Of a stretch of 64,000 nt of DNA, positions 17,164 through 25,900 are shown piece by piece; position 1 is the first letter of the stretch; every line of letters begins with the position of its first letter. Made by a program: the position numbers and the translations under genes. The notes below the pieces were generated by a model. That model was not told the DNA's origin and did no database searches. It saw only the letters and a list, made by a program, of their open reading frames with translations. Origin of the DNA: Pseudomonas sp. RGM2987 (lineage in GTDB: Bacteria > Pseudomonadota > Gammaproteobacteria > Pseudomonadales > Pseudomonadaceae); assembly GCF_022952855.1 (NCBI RefSeq), contig NZ_JALJDX010000219.1:95390-159389 (forward strand), written 5' to 3'.

Positions 17164-17523
17164 TTATCGCTGTTCGACGTTATCCAACACCCGATTCGCC
17201 ATCATCGAACTCAGCTCAATCAGCTGCTGAATCCCCAGCGCCGAATGACGTCGTGAGCCATTCAGGTCAAACGCCAGATCGGCGATCATCGCCTCGGCCG
17301 AAGCCAATGTTTCGCTGAGGTTGGCGAGCAGGCACTCGTTGTCGACGTCTTTGGCGACGGTGAATATCTGGCCGGGTTTGGGTACGTCTTTGGGTTCTGC
17401 CGGTTTTGGCGAGAGGTAGTGATCCAGTACGCGCTCGGCGGTTTCGTCGAGTTTCCTGGTTTTGGATTTGGTTTGCGGGGGAGCTTGGTCCGCCTTGGGC
17501 GGGTTCGGCGTCGGTTTGAACAT
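17164..17523 (-). CDS. DUF6124 family protein
   Basis: A 119-residue protein beginning MFKPTPNPP, a start I recognise from a Pseudomonas-restricted family (DUF6124) of unknown function. Residues 1-55 are Pro/Lys/Thr-rich and look disordered. Residues 55-119 are helical (LLANLSETLASAEAMIADLAF, ALGIQQLIELSSMMANRVLDN). There is no signal peptide, so it is probably cytoplasmic. The AAGGA ribosome binding site (reverse strand, about 17533-17537) sits partly inside one arm of a 10-bp inverted repeat, which suggests control at translation. Confidence 0.82.
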   Translation of the reverse strand: MFKPTPNPPKADQAPPQTKSKTRKLDETAERVLDHYLSPKPAEPKDVPKPGQIFTVAKDVDNECLLANLSETLASAEAMIADLAFDLNGSRRHSALGIQQLIELSSMMANRVLDNVEQR

Positions 17524-17730
17524 GTGCTGGAATCCTTCAGTTAGGCCGCAACCTCTTCCCTACTAAAAGAAGGGGTGGCGGCTGTACGCAGGTTAGTAGA
17601 CCGGGGATTCCAGCATTGCCGGCGCGCCGAAGCGCCCTGCGCACAGCCACCATCAAGGACAGGAATTGGAATACCTGCCTAAGTGGAGAACTCATGCATC
17701 TTGCGGGAAAACCACGGGCTACTAAACCCG
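17524..17730 (-). promoter_or_regulatory. structured leader of the DUF6124 gene
   Basis: Read on the reverse strand towards the DUF6124 start, this stretch contains in order: a hairpin CGGG-TTTAGTAG-CCCG (17730-17715), GCTGGAATCC (17614-17605), CTACTAA (17599-17593), TTTAGTAG (17567-17560) and GGATTCCAGC (17535-17526). GCTGGAATCC and GGATTCCAGC are exact reverse complements, and the latter overlaps the ribosome binding site. CTACTAA can pair either with the nearby TTTAGTAG or with the identical octamer in the upstream loop. These sites and complementarities are seen directly. A regulatory role is inferred. Confidence 0.55.
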
Positions 17731-17736
17731 ACCACT

Positions 17737-17849
17737 GATGGGCAGTGGCAGGAAAACGATAGGGCCTGGGGGCAAGGCGCACAAGCGGGCGGATTCTGGC
17801 GTAGTTGTAGGTAAAGGCGCAAGGATGTGTGGGTGGGTGGACGGGTTTG
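17737..17849. repeat. dispersed repeat, copy C
   Basis: This shares TAGTTGTAGGTAAAGGCGCA (from 17802) with copies A and B. It is the only copy directly continuous with the DUF6124 leader. The reverse-strand frame starting at the conserved TTGTTTAT near 17866 runs for 109 codons through copy C and the leader without a stop. Confidence 0.75.
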
Positions 17850-17937
17850 GGTGGGGGGATAAACAATTGCGGTTTATGGTGAGGATTGTCTGTAGGAAAT
17901 GGGTGGCTTGGGCTGGGTTGGGACTGCTGCGCAGTCC

Positions 17938-17961
17938 AGCGGGAGCAAGCTCCCTCGCCAC
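17938..17961 (-). repeat. REP family 1, single copy
   Basis: A reverse-oriented 24-bp match to family 1, about 90 bp beyond dispersed repeat copy C. Confidence 0.85.
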
Positions 17962-18005
17962 GGGGGAACGGTGATTCATTTGGATTGGTGGTGCGTGTTA
18001 GGACG

Positions 18006-18031
18006 CTTTCGCGAGCAAGCCCGCTCCCACA
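18006..18031 (-). repeat. REP family 2, single copy
   Basis: CTTTCGCGAGCAAGCCCGCT followed by CCCACA, matching the elements in the array at 6.1 kb. It lies 21 bp from the lpxL stop codon. Confidence 0.85.
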
Positions 18032-18052
18032 AGGGGAGCGGTATGCAGCGGG

Positions 18053-18940
18053 TCAGTACCAGCGCGCTTCGCCCGGGGGGCGTTTTTTGAAGCGTTTCAT
18101 GCTCCACATGTATTGGCTGGGGTAGGCACGGACGTAACGTTCGACCACTTGGCTCATGGCGGCGCAGGCGGTTTCGGTGTCGGTGCTGTACATGGCGTCT
18201 GGTGCGGCTTCGAGGATGACTTTGTAGCCGGAGCCGTCCGGCAGGCGCAGGGCGTGGAGGAAGACGCCGACCGCTTTGCCGCCAGCGAGCATGTTCGGGA
18301 CGAATTTGCTGGTCAGGGCCTGGGTGGCGAAGAAGGGCACGAAGATACCGGCGGATTCGGCCGGTTCGGGGTCGGCGGGGATGCCGACCTGGCCGCCCTT
18401 GCGCACTTCCTTGATGACGCTGAGGATGCCTTCCTTGGTGGACGCCGCGACTTTGTTGCCCAACTGCACGCGTTGCTTTTGCAGCAATTCATCCACCGCC
18501 TTGAGCTTGGGCGGGCGGTAGAAAATGATCGGTTTGCACTGGCTGCAATAGAAGTGGTTGAGCACTTCCCAGTTGCCCAAGTGGCTGGTGATGCCAACCA
18601 CGCCTTTGCCGGAGGCCAGCGCGTCTTTCAGCACGTCGAGGCCTTCGACTTCGCGCACCAGTTCGATGGAGCGCTGGGCCGGCCAGATCCAGGCGCAGGC
18701 GCTTTCGGTCAGTGACTTGCCGATGTCCTTGAGGCTTTGGCCCACCAGGCGCTCGCGCTCGGCCGGGTCCATTTCGGGAAAGCATTTGGCGAGGTTGATC
18801 CGCACCACGTCGCGGGAGCGGTTGGGCAGTTTCCACATCAGCCAGCCGATGGCCGAGCCCACCGCTTGCACGGCGCGCCAGGGCAGCAGCGCAAACAACC
18901 GCAGAGCGCCGACCAGCAAGGCGCCTTTCAACTTATCCAC
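18053..18940 (-). CDS. lpxL: lipid A biosynthesis late acyltransferase (LpxL/HtrB family)
   Basis: A 295-residue member of the LpxL/LpxM/HtrB family. It has an N-terminal membrane anchor (about 8-36) and the catalytic HX4E motif H120-LGNW-E125. The family block GGQVGIPADPEPAES and the C-terminal YMWSMKRFKKRP are also visible. It transfers a secondary acyl chain to a lipid A precursor at the inner membrane. The start is GTG (18940), and a perfect DnaA box covers this start codon. The paralogue type (HtrB1 or HtrB2) cannot be settled here. Confidence 0.9.
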   Translation of the reverse strand: MDKLKGALLVGALRLFALLPWRAVQAVGSAIGWLMWKLPNRSRDVVRINLAKCFPEMDPAERERLVGQSLKDIGKSLTESACAWIWPAQRSIELVREVEGLDVLKDALASGKGVVGITSHLGNWEVLNHFYCSQCKPIIFYRPPKLKAVDELLQKQRVQLGNKVAASTKEGILSVIKEVRKGGQVGIPADPEPAESAGIFVPFFATQALTSKFVPNMLAGGKAVGVFLHALRLPDGSGYKVILEAAPDAMYSTDTETACAAMSQVVERYVRAYPSQYMWSMKRFKKRPPGEARWY

Positions 18941-18982
18941 AGGTCACTCCTGAATGTATGGGCGTGTCGCGAGCCGGCTATT

Positions 18983-19540
18983 CTAACCGCCGTTTACCAG
19001 CTCGGCGTAGCGGTCGCAGTCCTGGGTGTGGTCCATGACCATGCCCGAGGCCTGCATGAAGGCGTAGCAAATGGTCGGGCCGACGAAGGTGAAGCCGGCT
19101 TTTTTCAGGCCTTTGCTCATCGCCAGGGCTTCGGGAGTGATGGCCGGCACTTCGCTGCGGTCCTTGAAATGGTTGATCAGCGGTTTGTCACCAACGAAGG
19201 ACCAGAGGAATGCCACCGGGTCTTCCAGCGCCAGCCAGGCCTGGGCGTTGCGGCGGGCGGCCTTGAGCTTGAGGCGGTTGCGGATGATGCCAGGGTCGAG
19301 CATCAGATCTTCGATTTCCGCGTCGCTCATCTGCGCAACGCGCTGTACGTCGAAGCCGTAGAGCACCTTGCGGTAATGCTCGCGTTTGCGCAGCACGGTG
19401 ATCCAGGACAGGCCGGCCTGGAACCCTTCGAGCAAAAGCAACTCGAACAAACCCTGCGCATCGCGCAGCGGCGTGCCCCACTCCTGATCGTGATAAGCCA
19501 TGTACAGCGGATCGTCAGAACACCAAAAGCAGCGTGGCAT
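18983..19540 (-). CDS. tag: DNA-3-methyladenine glycosylase I
   Basis: A 185-residue protein starting MPRCFWCSDDPLYMAYHDQE. The zinc-snap ligands of Tag are visible: Cys4, His17, and the C-terminal His and Cys of DHTQDC. Family blocks LFELLLLEGFQAGLSWITVLRKRE and FVGPTICYAFMQ are present. It excises 3-methyladenine in base-excision repair. The frame stays open far upstream over glyQ, but homology begins at the ATG at 19540. Confidence 0.95.
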   Translation of the reverse strand: MPRCFWCSDDPLYMAYHDQEWGTPLRDAQGLFELLLLEGFQAGLSWITVLRKREHYRKVLYGFDVQRVAQMSDAEIEDLMLDPGIIRNRLKLKAARRNAQAWLALEDPVAFLWSFVGDKPLINHFKDRSEVPAITPEALAMSKGLKKAGFTFVGPTICYAFMQASGMVMDHTQDCDRYAELVNGG

Positions 19541-19621
19541 AAGGCTCCAGGGGGCGTGCGCACGAACGAATCGGGTATACTCCCGCTCTTTAAATCGCAG
19601 CCCAAGAAACAGGTGAATTTC

Positions 19622-20575
19622 GTGAGCCAGCCTACGCCAGCCGTGCGTACCTTCCAAGACTTGATCCTCGCCCTCCAGCAATACTGGGCCGAGCAAGGTT
19701 GCGTGGTACTTCAGCCCTACGATATGGAAGTAGGCGCCGGCACTTTCCACACTGCCACTTTCCTGCGTGCCATCGGCCCGGAAACCTGGAACGCCGCCTA
19801 TGTCCAGCCCAGCCGTCGCCCGACTGACGGCCGCTACGGCGAAAACCCGAACCGCCTGCAGCATTACTACCAGTTCCAAGTGGTCCTGAAGCCGAACCCG
19901 GAGAATTTCCAGGAACTGTACCTGGGCTCCCTCAAGCACGTGGGCCTCGACCCGCTGGTGCATGACATCCGCTTCGTCGAAGACAACTGGGAATCGCCGA
20001 CCCTGGGCGCCTGGGGCCTGGGCTGGGAAGTCTGGCTCAACGGCATGGAAGTGACTCAGTTCACCTACTTCCAGCAAGCGGGCGGCATCGAGTGCTACCC
20101 GGTGACCGGCGAGATCACCTACGGCCTGGAACGCCTGGCGATGTACCTGCAAGGCGTGGATTCGGTCTACGACCTGGTGTGGGCCGACGGCCCGTTCGGC
20201 AAAGTGACCTACGGCGACGTGTTCCACCAGAACGAAGTGGAACAGTCGACCTACAACTTCGAACACGCCAACGTCGACAAGCTGTTCGAACTGTTCGATT
20301 TCTACGAAAGCGAGGCCAAGCGCCTGATCGAGTTGGATCAGCCGCTGCCGTTGCCAAGCTATGAAATGGTGTTGAAGGCGTCCCACACCTTCAACCTGCT
20401 GGACGCACGCCGGGCGATTTCCGTGACCGCGCGCCAGCAATACATCCTGCGTGTACGCACCCTGGCGCGTTCCGTTGCGCAAGCCTACCTGCTGGCCCGT
20501 GCCAAGCTGGGCTTCCCGATGGCGACCCCGGACCTGCGTGATGAAGTGTTGGCTAAGCTGGAGGCTGCACAATGA
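19622..20575 (+). CDS. glyQ: glycine-tRNA ligase alpha subunit
   Basis: A 317-residue class II synthetase catalytic subunit. Recognisable blocks include FQDLILALQQYWAEQGCVV, RPTDGRYGENPNRLQHYYQ, and GECYPVTGEITYGLERLAMY-like motif 3 (GIECYPVTGEITYGLERL). Translation begins at GTG 19622 (MSQPTPAVRTFQ), with AGGTG upstream. An in-frame upstream extension overlaps tag and is not real. It works as an alpha2beta2 complex with GlyS. The stop overlaps the glyS start in ATGA. Confidence 0.97.
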   Translation: MSQPTPAVRTFQDLILALQQYWAEQGCVVLQPYDMEVGAGTFHTATFLRAIGPETWNAAYVQPSRRPTDGRYGENPNRLQHYYQFQVVLKPNPENFQELYLGSLKHVGLDPLVHDIRFVEDNWESPTLGAWGLGWEVWLNGMEVTQFTYFQQAGGIECYPVTGEITYGLERLAMYLQGVDSVYDLVWADGPFGKVTYGDVFHQNEVEQSTYNFEHANVDKLFELFDFYESEAKRLIELDQPLPLPSYEMVLKASHTFNLLDARRAISVTARQQYILRVRTLARSVAQAYLLARAKLGFPMATPDLRDEVLAKLEAAQ

Positions 20576-22626
20576 GTGCTCAAGATTTTCTGGTTGAACT
20601 GGGCACCGAAGAACTGCCACCCAAAGCCCTGAACACCCTGGCCGATGCGTTCCTGGCCGGTATCGACAAAGGCCTGCAAGCCGCTGGCCTGAGCTACGAA
20701 GCCAAGCAGGTGTACGCCGCACCGCGCCGCCTGGCCGTGCTGATTACCGCGCTGGCGACCCAACAGCCGGACCGCAGCATCAATCTCGACGGGCCGCCAC
20801 GCCAGGCCGCGTTCGATGCCGACGGCAATCCGACCCAGGCCGCCCTGGGTTTCGCCAAGAAGTGCGGCGTGGACCTCAGCGAAATCGACCAGAGCGGGCC
20901 GAAGCTGCGCTACAGCCAGAGCATCAAGGGCAAACCGACCGCCAGCCTGCTACCGACCATCGTCGAAGATTCCCTCAATGACTTGCCGATTCCCAAGCGC
21001 ATGCGCTGGGCCGCACGCAAGGAAGAGTTCGTGCGTCCGACCCAATGGCTGGTGATGCTGCTCGGTGACCAGGTCATCGATTGCACGATCCTCGCGCAGA
21101 AGGCCGGTCGCGATTCCCGCGGTCATCGCTTCCATCATCCAGAAAGCGTGCGCATCACCTCGCCGGCCAACTACCTGGCCGACCTGCGTGCCGCCTACGT
21201 GCTGGCCGACGCCAACGAACGCCGCGAACTGATCAGCAAGCGCACCGAAGAGCTGGCAACCCGCCAGGAAGGCACCGCCATCGTCCCGCAGGATTTGCTC
21301 GACGAAGTGACCGCCCTGGTGGAATGGCCAGTGCCGCTGGTGTGCTCGTTCGAGGAACGCTTCCTTGAAGTGCCGCAGGAAGCGCTGATCACCACCATGC
21401 AGGACAACCAGAAGTACTTCTGCCTGCTGGACGCCGAAGGCAAGTTGCTGCCGCGCTTCATCACGGTCGCCAACATCGAAAGCAAAGACCCGCAGCAGAT
21501 CATCGCCGGTAACGAAAAAGTCGTTCGCCCGCGCCTGACCGATGCCGAGTTCTTCTTCAAGCAAGACAAGAAGCAGCCACTGGAAAGCTTCAACGAGCGT
21601 CTGCAAAACGTGGTGTTCCAGGAGAAACTCGGCAGCGTCTACGACAAGGCCGAGCGCGTTTCCAAGCTGGCGGCGTACATCGCCCCACGCATCGGCGGCG
21701 ACGCCCAGCGCGCGGCCCGTGCCGGCCTGCTGTCCAAGTGCGACCTGTCCACCGAGATGGTCGGTGAGTTCCCGGAGATGCAAGGCGTCGCCGGTTACTA
21801 CTACGCCCTCAACGACGGCGAGCCGCAAGACGTGGCCCTGGCGCTGAACGAGCAGTACATGCCCCGCGGTGCCGGCGCTGAACTGCCAAGCACCCTGACC
21901 GGTGCGGCCGTGGCGATCGCCGACAAACTCGATACCCTGGTCGGCATTTTCGGCATCGGCATGCTGCCCACCGGCAGCAAAGACCCGTACGCCCTGCGTC
22001 GTGCGGCGTTGGGCGTGCTCCGGATCCTGATCGAGAAGCAGCTGGACCTGGACCTGAACGACGCGGTGGCCTTCGCCGTCAACGCGTTCGGCAGCAAGGT
22101 CAAGGCACCTGGCCTGGCTGATGCGGTACTGGAATTCATCTTCGACCGCCTGCGTGCGCGTTATGAAGACGAAGGCGTCGATGTCGCGACCTACCTGTCG
22201 GTGCGTGCCCTGAAGCCGGGCTCGGCCCTGGACTTCGACCAGCGCGTGCAGGCGGTACAGGCCTTCCGCAAACTGCCGGAAGCGGCGGCACTGGCGGCAG
22301 TGAACAAGCGTGTGTCGAACCTGCTGGGCAAGGCCGAAGGCAACATCGCGGCCACCGTCGAAGCCAAGTACTTCGACAACGCCAACGAGTTCTCCCTCTA
22401 CTCGGCAATCCAGCAGGCGGACCAGGCGGTCCAGCCAATGGCGGCAGCGCGTCAGTACAGCGAAACCCTGGCGCGCCTGGCGGCCTTGCGTGAGCCGGTG
22501 GATGCGTTCTTCGAAGCGGTGATGGTCAATGCCGAAGACGCCAATGTACGGGCCAATCGCTACGCGCTACTGGCGCGCCTGCGTGGCCTGTTCCTCGGCG
22601 TCGCCGATATTTCGTTGCTGGGGTAA
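20572..22626 (+). CDS. glyS: glycine-tRNA ligase beta subunit
   Basis: A 684-residue beta subunit starting MSAQDFLVELGTEELPPKAL. It contains the family block ITTMQDNQKYFCLLDAEGKLLPRFI, a central HD-like segment and a C-terminal anticodon-binding (DALR-type) domain. It overlaps glyQ by four bases, so the two are translationally coupled. It is needed for tRNA recognition and glycylation. Confidence 0.97.
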   Translation: MSAQDFLVELGTEELPPKALNTLADAFLAGIDKGLQAAGLSYEAKQVYAAPRRLAVLITALATQQPDRSINLDGPPRQAAFDADGNPTQAALGFAKKCGVDLSEIDQSGPKLRYSQSIKGKPTASLLPTIVEDSLNDLPIPKRMRWAARKEEFVRPTQWLVMLLGDQVIDCTILAQKAGRDSRGHRFHHPESVRITSPANYLADLRAAYVLADANERRELISKRTEELATRQEGTAIVPQDLLDEVTALVEWPVPLVCSFEERFLEVPQEALITTMQDNQKYFCLLDAEGKLLPRFITVANIESKDPQQIIAGNEKVVRPRLTDAEFFFKQDKKQPLESFNERLQNVVFQEKLGSVYDKAERVSKLAAYIAPRIGGDAQRAARAGLLSKCDLSTEMVGEFPEMQGVAGYYYALNDGEPQDVALALNEQYMPRGAGAELPSTLTGAAVAIADKLDTLVGIFGIGMLPTGSKDPYALRRAALGVLRILIEKQLDLDLNDAVAFAVNAFGSKVKAPGLADAVLEFIFDRLRARYEDEGVDVATYLSVRALKPGSALDFDQRVQAVQAFRKLPEAAALAAVNKRVSNLLGKAEGNIAATVEAKYFDNANEFSLYSAIQQADQAVQPMAAARQYSETLARLAALREPVDAFFEAVMVNAEDANVRANRYALLARLRGLFLGVADISLLG

Positions 22627-22629
22627 GCC

Positions 22630-23163
22630 TTGAAGCTGCTGATTCTCGATCGGGACGGGGTGATCAATCACGACTCCGACGCTTACATCAAATCGGTGGA
22701 GGAGTGGTTGCCGATCGAAGGCTCGATCGAAGCCATCGCGCAGTTGAGCAAGGCCGGCTGGACGGTGGCGGTCGCCACCAACCAGTCGGGCATTGCTCGC
22801 GGTTACTACGACCTGGCCGCGCTGGAGGCCATGCACGAGCGTTTGCGCGCCTTGGTGGCGGAGCAGGGCGGCGAAGTCGGCTTGATCGTTTATTGCCCAC
22901 ACGGGCCGGATGAAGGCTGCGATTGCCGCAAGCCCAAGCCGGGCATGTTGAAAACCATTGCCGCGCATTACGACGTGGCGTTGGCGGGCGTATGGTTCGT
23001 CGGCGACAGTCTCGGTGACCTGGAGGCGGCCAAGGCCGTCGATTGTCAGCCAGTTTTGGTAAAGACCGGAAAAGGCCAGAAGACCTTGGGCAAGACCCTG
23101 CCGGTGGGCACCTTGATTTTTGACGACCTGGCGGCGATTGCCGCTGAACTTATCCACAATTAG
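22630..23163 (+). CDS. gmhB: D-glycero-beta-D-manno-heptose-1,7-bisphosphate 7-phosphatase
   Basis: A 177-residue HAD phosphatase. Motif I is DRDGVIN at 8-14, motif II is ATNQSG, and motif III is FVGDSLGDLEAA. A zinc-binding Cys cluster (CPHGPDEGCDCRKPKPGM) is typical of GmhB. It dephosphorylates the heptose bisphosphate on the path to ADP-heptose for LPS core. The start is TTG at 22630, three bases after glyS, so it is probably in the glyQS operon. A DnaA box lies at its 3' end. Confidence 0.92.
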   Translation: MKLLILDRDGVINHDSDAYIKSVEEWLPIEGSIEAIAQLSKAGWTVAVATNQSGIARGYYDLAALEAMHERLRALVAEQGGEVGLIVYCPHGPDEGCDCRKPKPGMLKTIAAHYDVALAGVWFVGDSLGDLEAAKAVDCQPVLVKTGKGQKTLGKTLPVGTLIFDDLAAIAAELIHN

Positions 23164-23244
23164 GGCTCCCCAAGACATCCTGATCAGGGATTGTTCGGGA
23201 AGCGCTTGAACAGGCGGGCATTGCCCGCAACGGTAAATGCCGCT

Positions 23245-24024
23245 ATGTCGATATTGCAGGCCATCAGAACCTTTCTCTTTTACCTGCTGTTGGGCACCAG
23301 TTCGTTGCTGTGGTGCTCCTTGAGTTTTTTTGTCGCGCCTTTCCTGCCGTTCAAGGCGCGCTACCGTTTCATCAACGTGTACTGGTGCCGCTGCGCACTG
23401 TGGCTGAGCAAGGTGTTCCTGGGCATTCACTATGAAGTGAAGGGCGCCGAGAACGTGCCGGACCGCCCGTGCGTGATCCAATCCAACCACCAGAGCACCT
23501 GGGAGACGTTTTTCCTCTCGGCTTATTTCGAGCCGTTGAGCCAGGTCCTCAAGCGTGAACTGTTGTTCGTGCCGTTCTTCGGCTGGGCCATGGCGATGCT
23601 GCGGCCGATTGCCATTGATCGCGACAACCCCAAGGTTGCGCTCAAGCAAGTGGCGAAGAAGGGCGACGAATTGCTCAAAGACAACGTCTGGGTGCTGATC
23701 TTCCCCGAGGGCACCCGCATGCCTTATGGAACGGTGGGCAAGTTTTCCCGCAGCGGTTCGGCATTGGCGGTAAACGCCGGCCTGCCTGTATTGCCGATTG
23801 CACACAATGCCGGCAAATTCTGGCCCAAGGCTGGGTGGAACAGAAAGCCGGGAACCATCACCGTGATCATCGGCGCGCCGATGTACGCCGAAGGCACTGG
23901 GCCTCGCGCCATCGCCGATCTCAATGACCGGGTCCAGGCCTGGAACGAGCAGACCCAACGCGAGATGGGTTCGTTGCCTCCGACACCAGCAGCACCGGCG
24001 GCGACCGATCAGCTTGCTGTTTGA
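23245..24024 (+). CDS. 1-acyl-sn-glycerol-3-phosphate acyltransferase (PlsC family)
   Basis: A 259-residue membrane-associated acyltransferase. Motif I is NHQSTWE (H82, E87, so HX4E rather than the more usual HX4D), motif III is FPEGTR at 153-158, and motif IV is around AGLPVLPIAHNAG. An N-terminal hydrophobic helix spans about 8-34. It acylates lysophosphatidic acid in phospholipid synthesis. The ATG at 23245 was chosen because homology begins there; an upstream in-frame start at 23191 is possible. It follows gmhB by 81 bp. Confidence 0.9.
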   Translation: MSILQAIRTFLFYLLLGTSSLLWCSLSFFVAPFLPFKARYRFINVYWCRCALWLSKVFLGIHYEVKGAENVPDRPCVIQSNHQSTWETFFLSAYFEPLSQVLKRELLFVPFFGWAMAMLRPIAIDRDNPKVALKQVAKKGDELLKDNVWVLIFPEGTRMPYGTVGKFSRSGSALAVNAGLPVLPIAHNAGKFWPKAGWNRKPGTITVIIGAPMYAEGTGPRAIADLNDRVQAWNEQTQREMGSLPPTPAAPAATDQLAV

Positions 24025-24188
24025 GATCTGTGGATAACCTGTGTACCGTTTTCCCTGAAATCTCGATTTTTATGATGTAACACTATGTTTTTTATACATA
24101 TTTCTTAAACACATAAAACCCAGGTGAAGGTGCATAAGTTTTTTATAGCGTTTTTGGATCGCAGTGCCGCCACGACCGCTGCGATCCT

Positions 24189-25703
24189 TCACTCTTCCAA
24201 CAATGGAAGCCTCAAGCTGAAGGTGGTGCCTTCACCCACTACGCTGTGGCATTCGATTTGCCCGCCGTGATGATCGATCACAGCCTTGACCATTGATAAT
24301 CCCAAACCAACGCCGTCCACCCCGTGGGCTGACGAGAACCGTCGGTACTGGCAGAACAGTTCCGGCAATTCCTGCGGTTCGATGCCCTTGCCCTGGTCCA
24401 TGACTTCGCAGACCAGCCAATCCTCCAGGCCATAGACCTGCAGTGAAATGCAGGTCCCGGGCGCGCTGTACTTGATGGCGTTTTCCAACAGATTGAACAG
24501 CGCGCGCGTCAGCAACGATTGATCCGCCCTGACCATCACCTCTTCATTGTCCAGTTGATGGCTCAAGCGTATGCGCTTGGCCTGGGCGATGGGCAGCGCC
24601 TGGTCGATCACGTCCAGCACCAGCATGGCAAATAACGTCGGCTGGAATTGATAGGCCTCGGATTCGGCCTTGGCCAACTGTACAAAACCGTCGGTCAGCT
24701 CCAGGGCGCGCCGCACCTGACGCTCGATCTGGTCGAATAACGGATGATCGCCGCCCGCTTGGTGCCGTTGCACATCCAGCAGCGCAAGGATGGCCGAATG
24801 CGGCGCACGCAAGTCGTGGGACAGGAAACGCAACATCACGCTGCGCTGCCCTTCGGCCTCACGTTCCGCGCTCAGGTCAGTGAGGCTCAGCAACCATCCC
24901 ACCGGCGCGTCGCCTTCCACCGGCAACAGCGCGGCCCGTTCCAGGCGCAGGCTGCGCTCGCGGATGTCGCGAAATTCCACCAATGGCAATGTGGATAAGC
25001 GATGCAGCGCGCCATGCTCCAGGCCTGGATAACCCAGTTGCGCGAGATGCTCCACCACATCGCCACCTGCCAGGCCATGACCAAAGAGATCGCGAGCCTT
25101 GCGGTTGCCCAGCAGCAGTTTGCCTTGGGGGTCACAGATCATGGTCGCTACTGGAAGGTATTCCAGACCATCGGCGATGAAGCGCCGGGTGTCGCGCGTT
25201 CGACTCATGGCTTGTTCCAGGGCCATGATCTGGCCCTGCAAACGGTCACTGCCGGTGTAAGGCGCACGGCGGCGTTCGGGAAAGACCTTGGGCTCGGCAT
25301 CCAGGCGCGCCAGCTCCCAGCCGAAATAGGCCAGCACCGCGCTCAGGCGCCGCCAATTCCAGATCAGGTAGCCAAACAGCATGCCCAGCACACTGGCCAT
25401 GGGCGACCACCACCAATCCTCTGCCTCCAGCGCGGCACTGATCAACAAGGCCAGGCTCATGCCGCCGACCGTCGTCCACAACGCCAGGCGTGGGCGCAAT
25501 AACAACAACCCCAACACACACGCTACCAGCAGCACCGACAATACGGCCGCGCCTGCGCCGTTGCGAGCCTGGTTAGTGTAGGAGAGCAACCCGGTCGGAG
25601 GTAACAGCAAAAGACTTATCCACAGCCACTCGCGCACCAACTGGCGGAACAGGCGCTGGACCTGGGTGGGCTCACGGCTTTCACGGCGGCGCGAGTGGTT
25701 CAT
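24189..25703 (-). CDS. sensor histidine kinase
   Basis: A 504-residue kinase. Hydrophobic segments at about 26-42, 52-70, 74-90 and 101-116 form a membrane input domain with little periplasmic exposure. A PAS-like region spans about 175-280. HisKA has the phospho-acceptor His296 (SHDLRAP). The HATPase domain has the N-box NLLEN (404-408), the G1 box DQGKG (436-440) and the G2 box GVGLG (464-468). It is divergent from a response regulator gene 197 bp away, its presumed partner. The signal is unknown. The ATG at 25703 lacks a strong ribosome binding site. Confidence 0.9.
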   Translation of the reverse strand: MNHSRRRESREPTQVQRLFRQLVREWLWISLLLLPPTGLLSYTNQARNGAGAAVLSVLLVACVLGLLLLRPRLALWTTVGGMSLALLISAALEAEDWWWSPMASVLGMLFGYLIWNWRRLSAVLAYFGWELARLDAEPKVFPERRRAPYTGSDRLQGQIMALEQAMSRTRDTRRFIADGLEYLPVATMICDPQGKLLLGNRKARDLFGHGLAGGDVVEHLAQLGYPGLEHGALHRLSTLPLVEFRDIRERSLRLERAALLPVEGDAPVGWLLSLTDLSAEREAEGQRSVMLRFLSHDLRAPHSAILALLDVQRHQAGGDHPLFDQIERQVRRALELTDGFVQLAKAESEAYQFQPTLFAMLVLDVIDQALPIAQAKRIRLSHQLDNEEVMVRADQSLLTRALFNLLENAIKYSAPGTCISLQVYGLEDWLVCEVMDQGKGIEPQELPELFCQYRRFSSAHGVDGVGLGLSMVKAVIDHHGGQIECHSVVGEGTTFSLRLPLLEE

Positions 25704-25900
25704 AGAGGGATATTTTTCATGGACGATGGGTCCAACCGGCAGACTGAAAAGCCCATGACTATAGCGGACTCGATGGGCGGTGCGCTGCTGCCTTTCCCTG
25801 TGGTCCGCGAGTCGGTATTGTCGCTGCCAGCGACAGGGGCCGTTGCCGTGCAGGGCCACCTGAGTTGTCCGTTACTTCCCAGATAAGGAAATCGCGTCCC

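Noticed and set aside
18737..19621. N-terminal extension of glyQ, giving a 612-codon frame
   Set aside because: Homology to GlyQ starts at the GTG at 19622, and the upstream part is antisense to tag and lpxL.
19541..20722. N-terminal extension of tag over glyQ
   Set aside because: Tag homology, including its zinc ligand Cys4, starts at 19540. The rest is antisense to glyQ and glyS.
24156..24187. GGATCGCAG/CTGCGATCC inverted repeat as a terminator between convergent genes
   Set aside because: The T-run precedes the hairpin on the forward strand and no T-run follows on either strand, so it does not fit an intrinsic terminator, though it could have another role.
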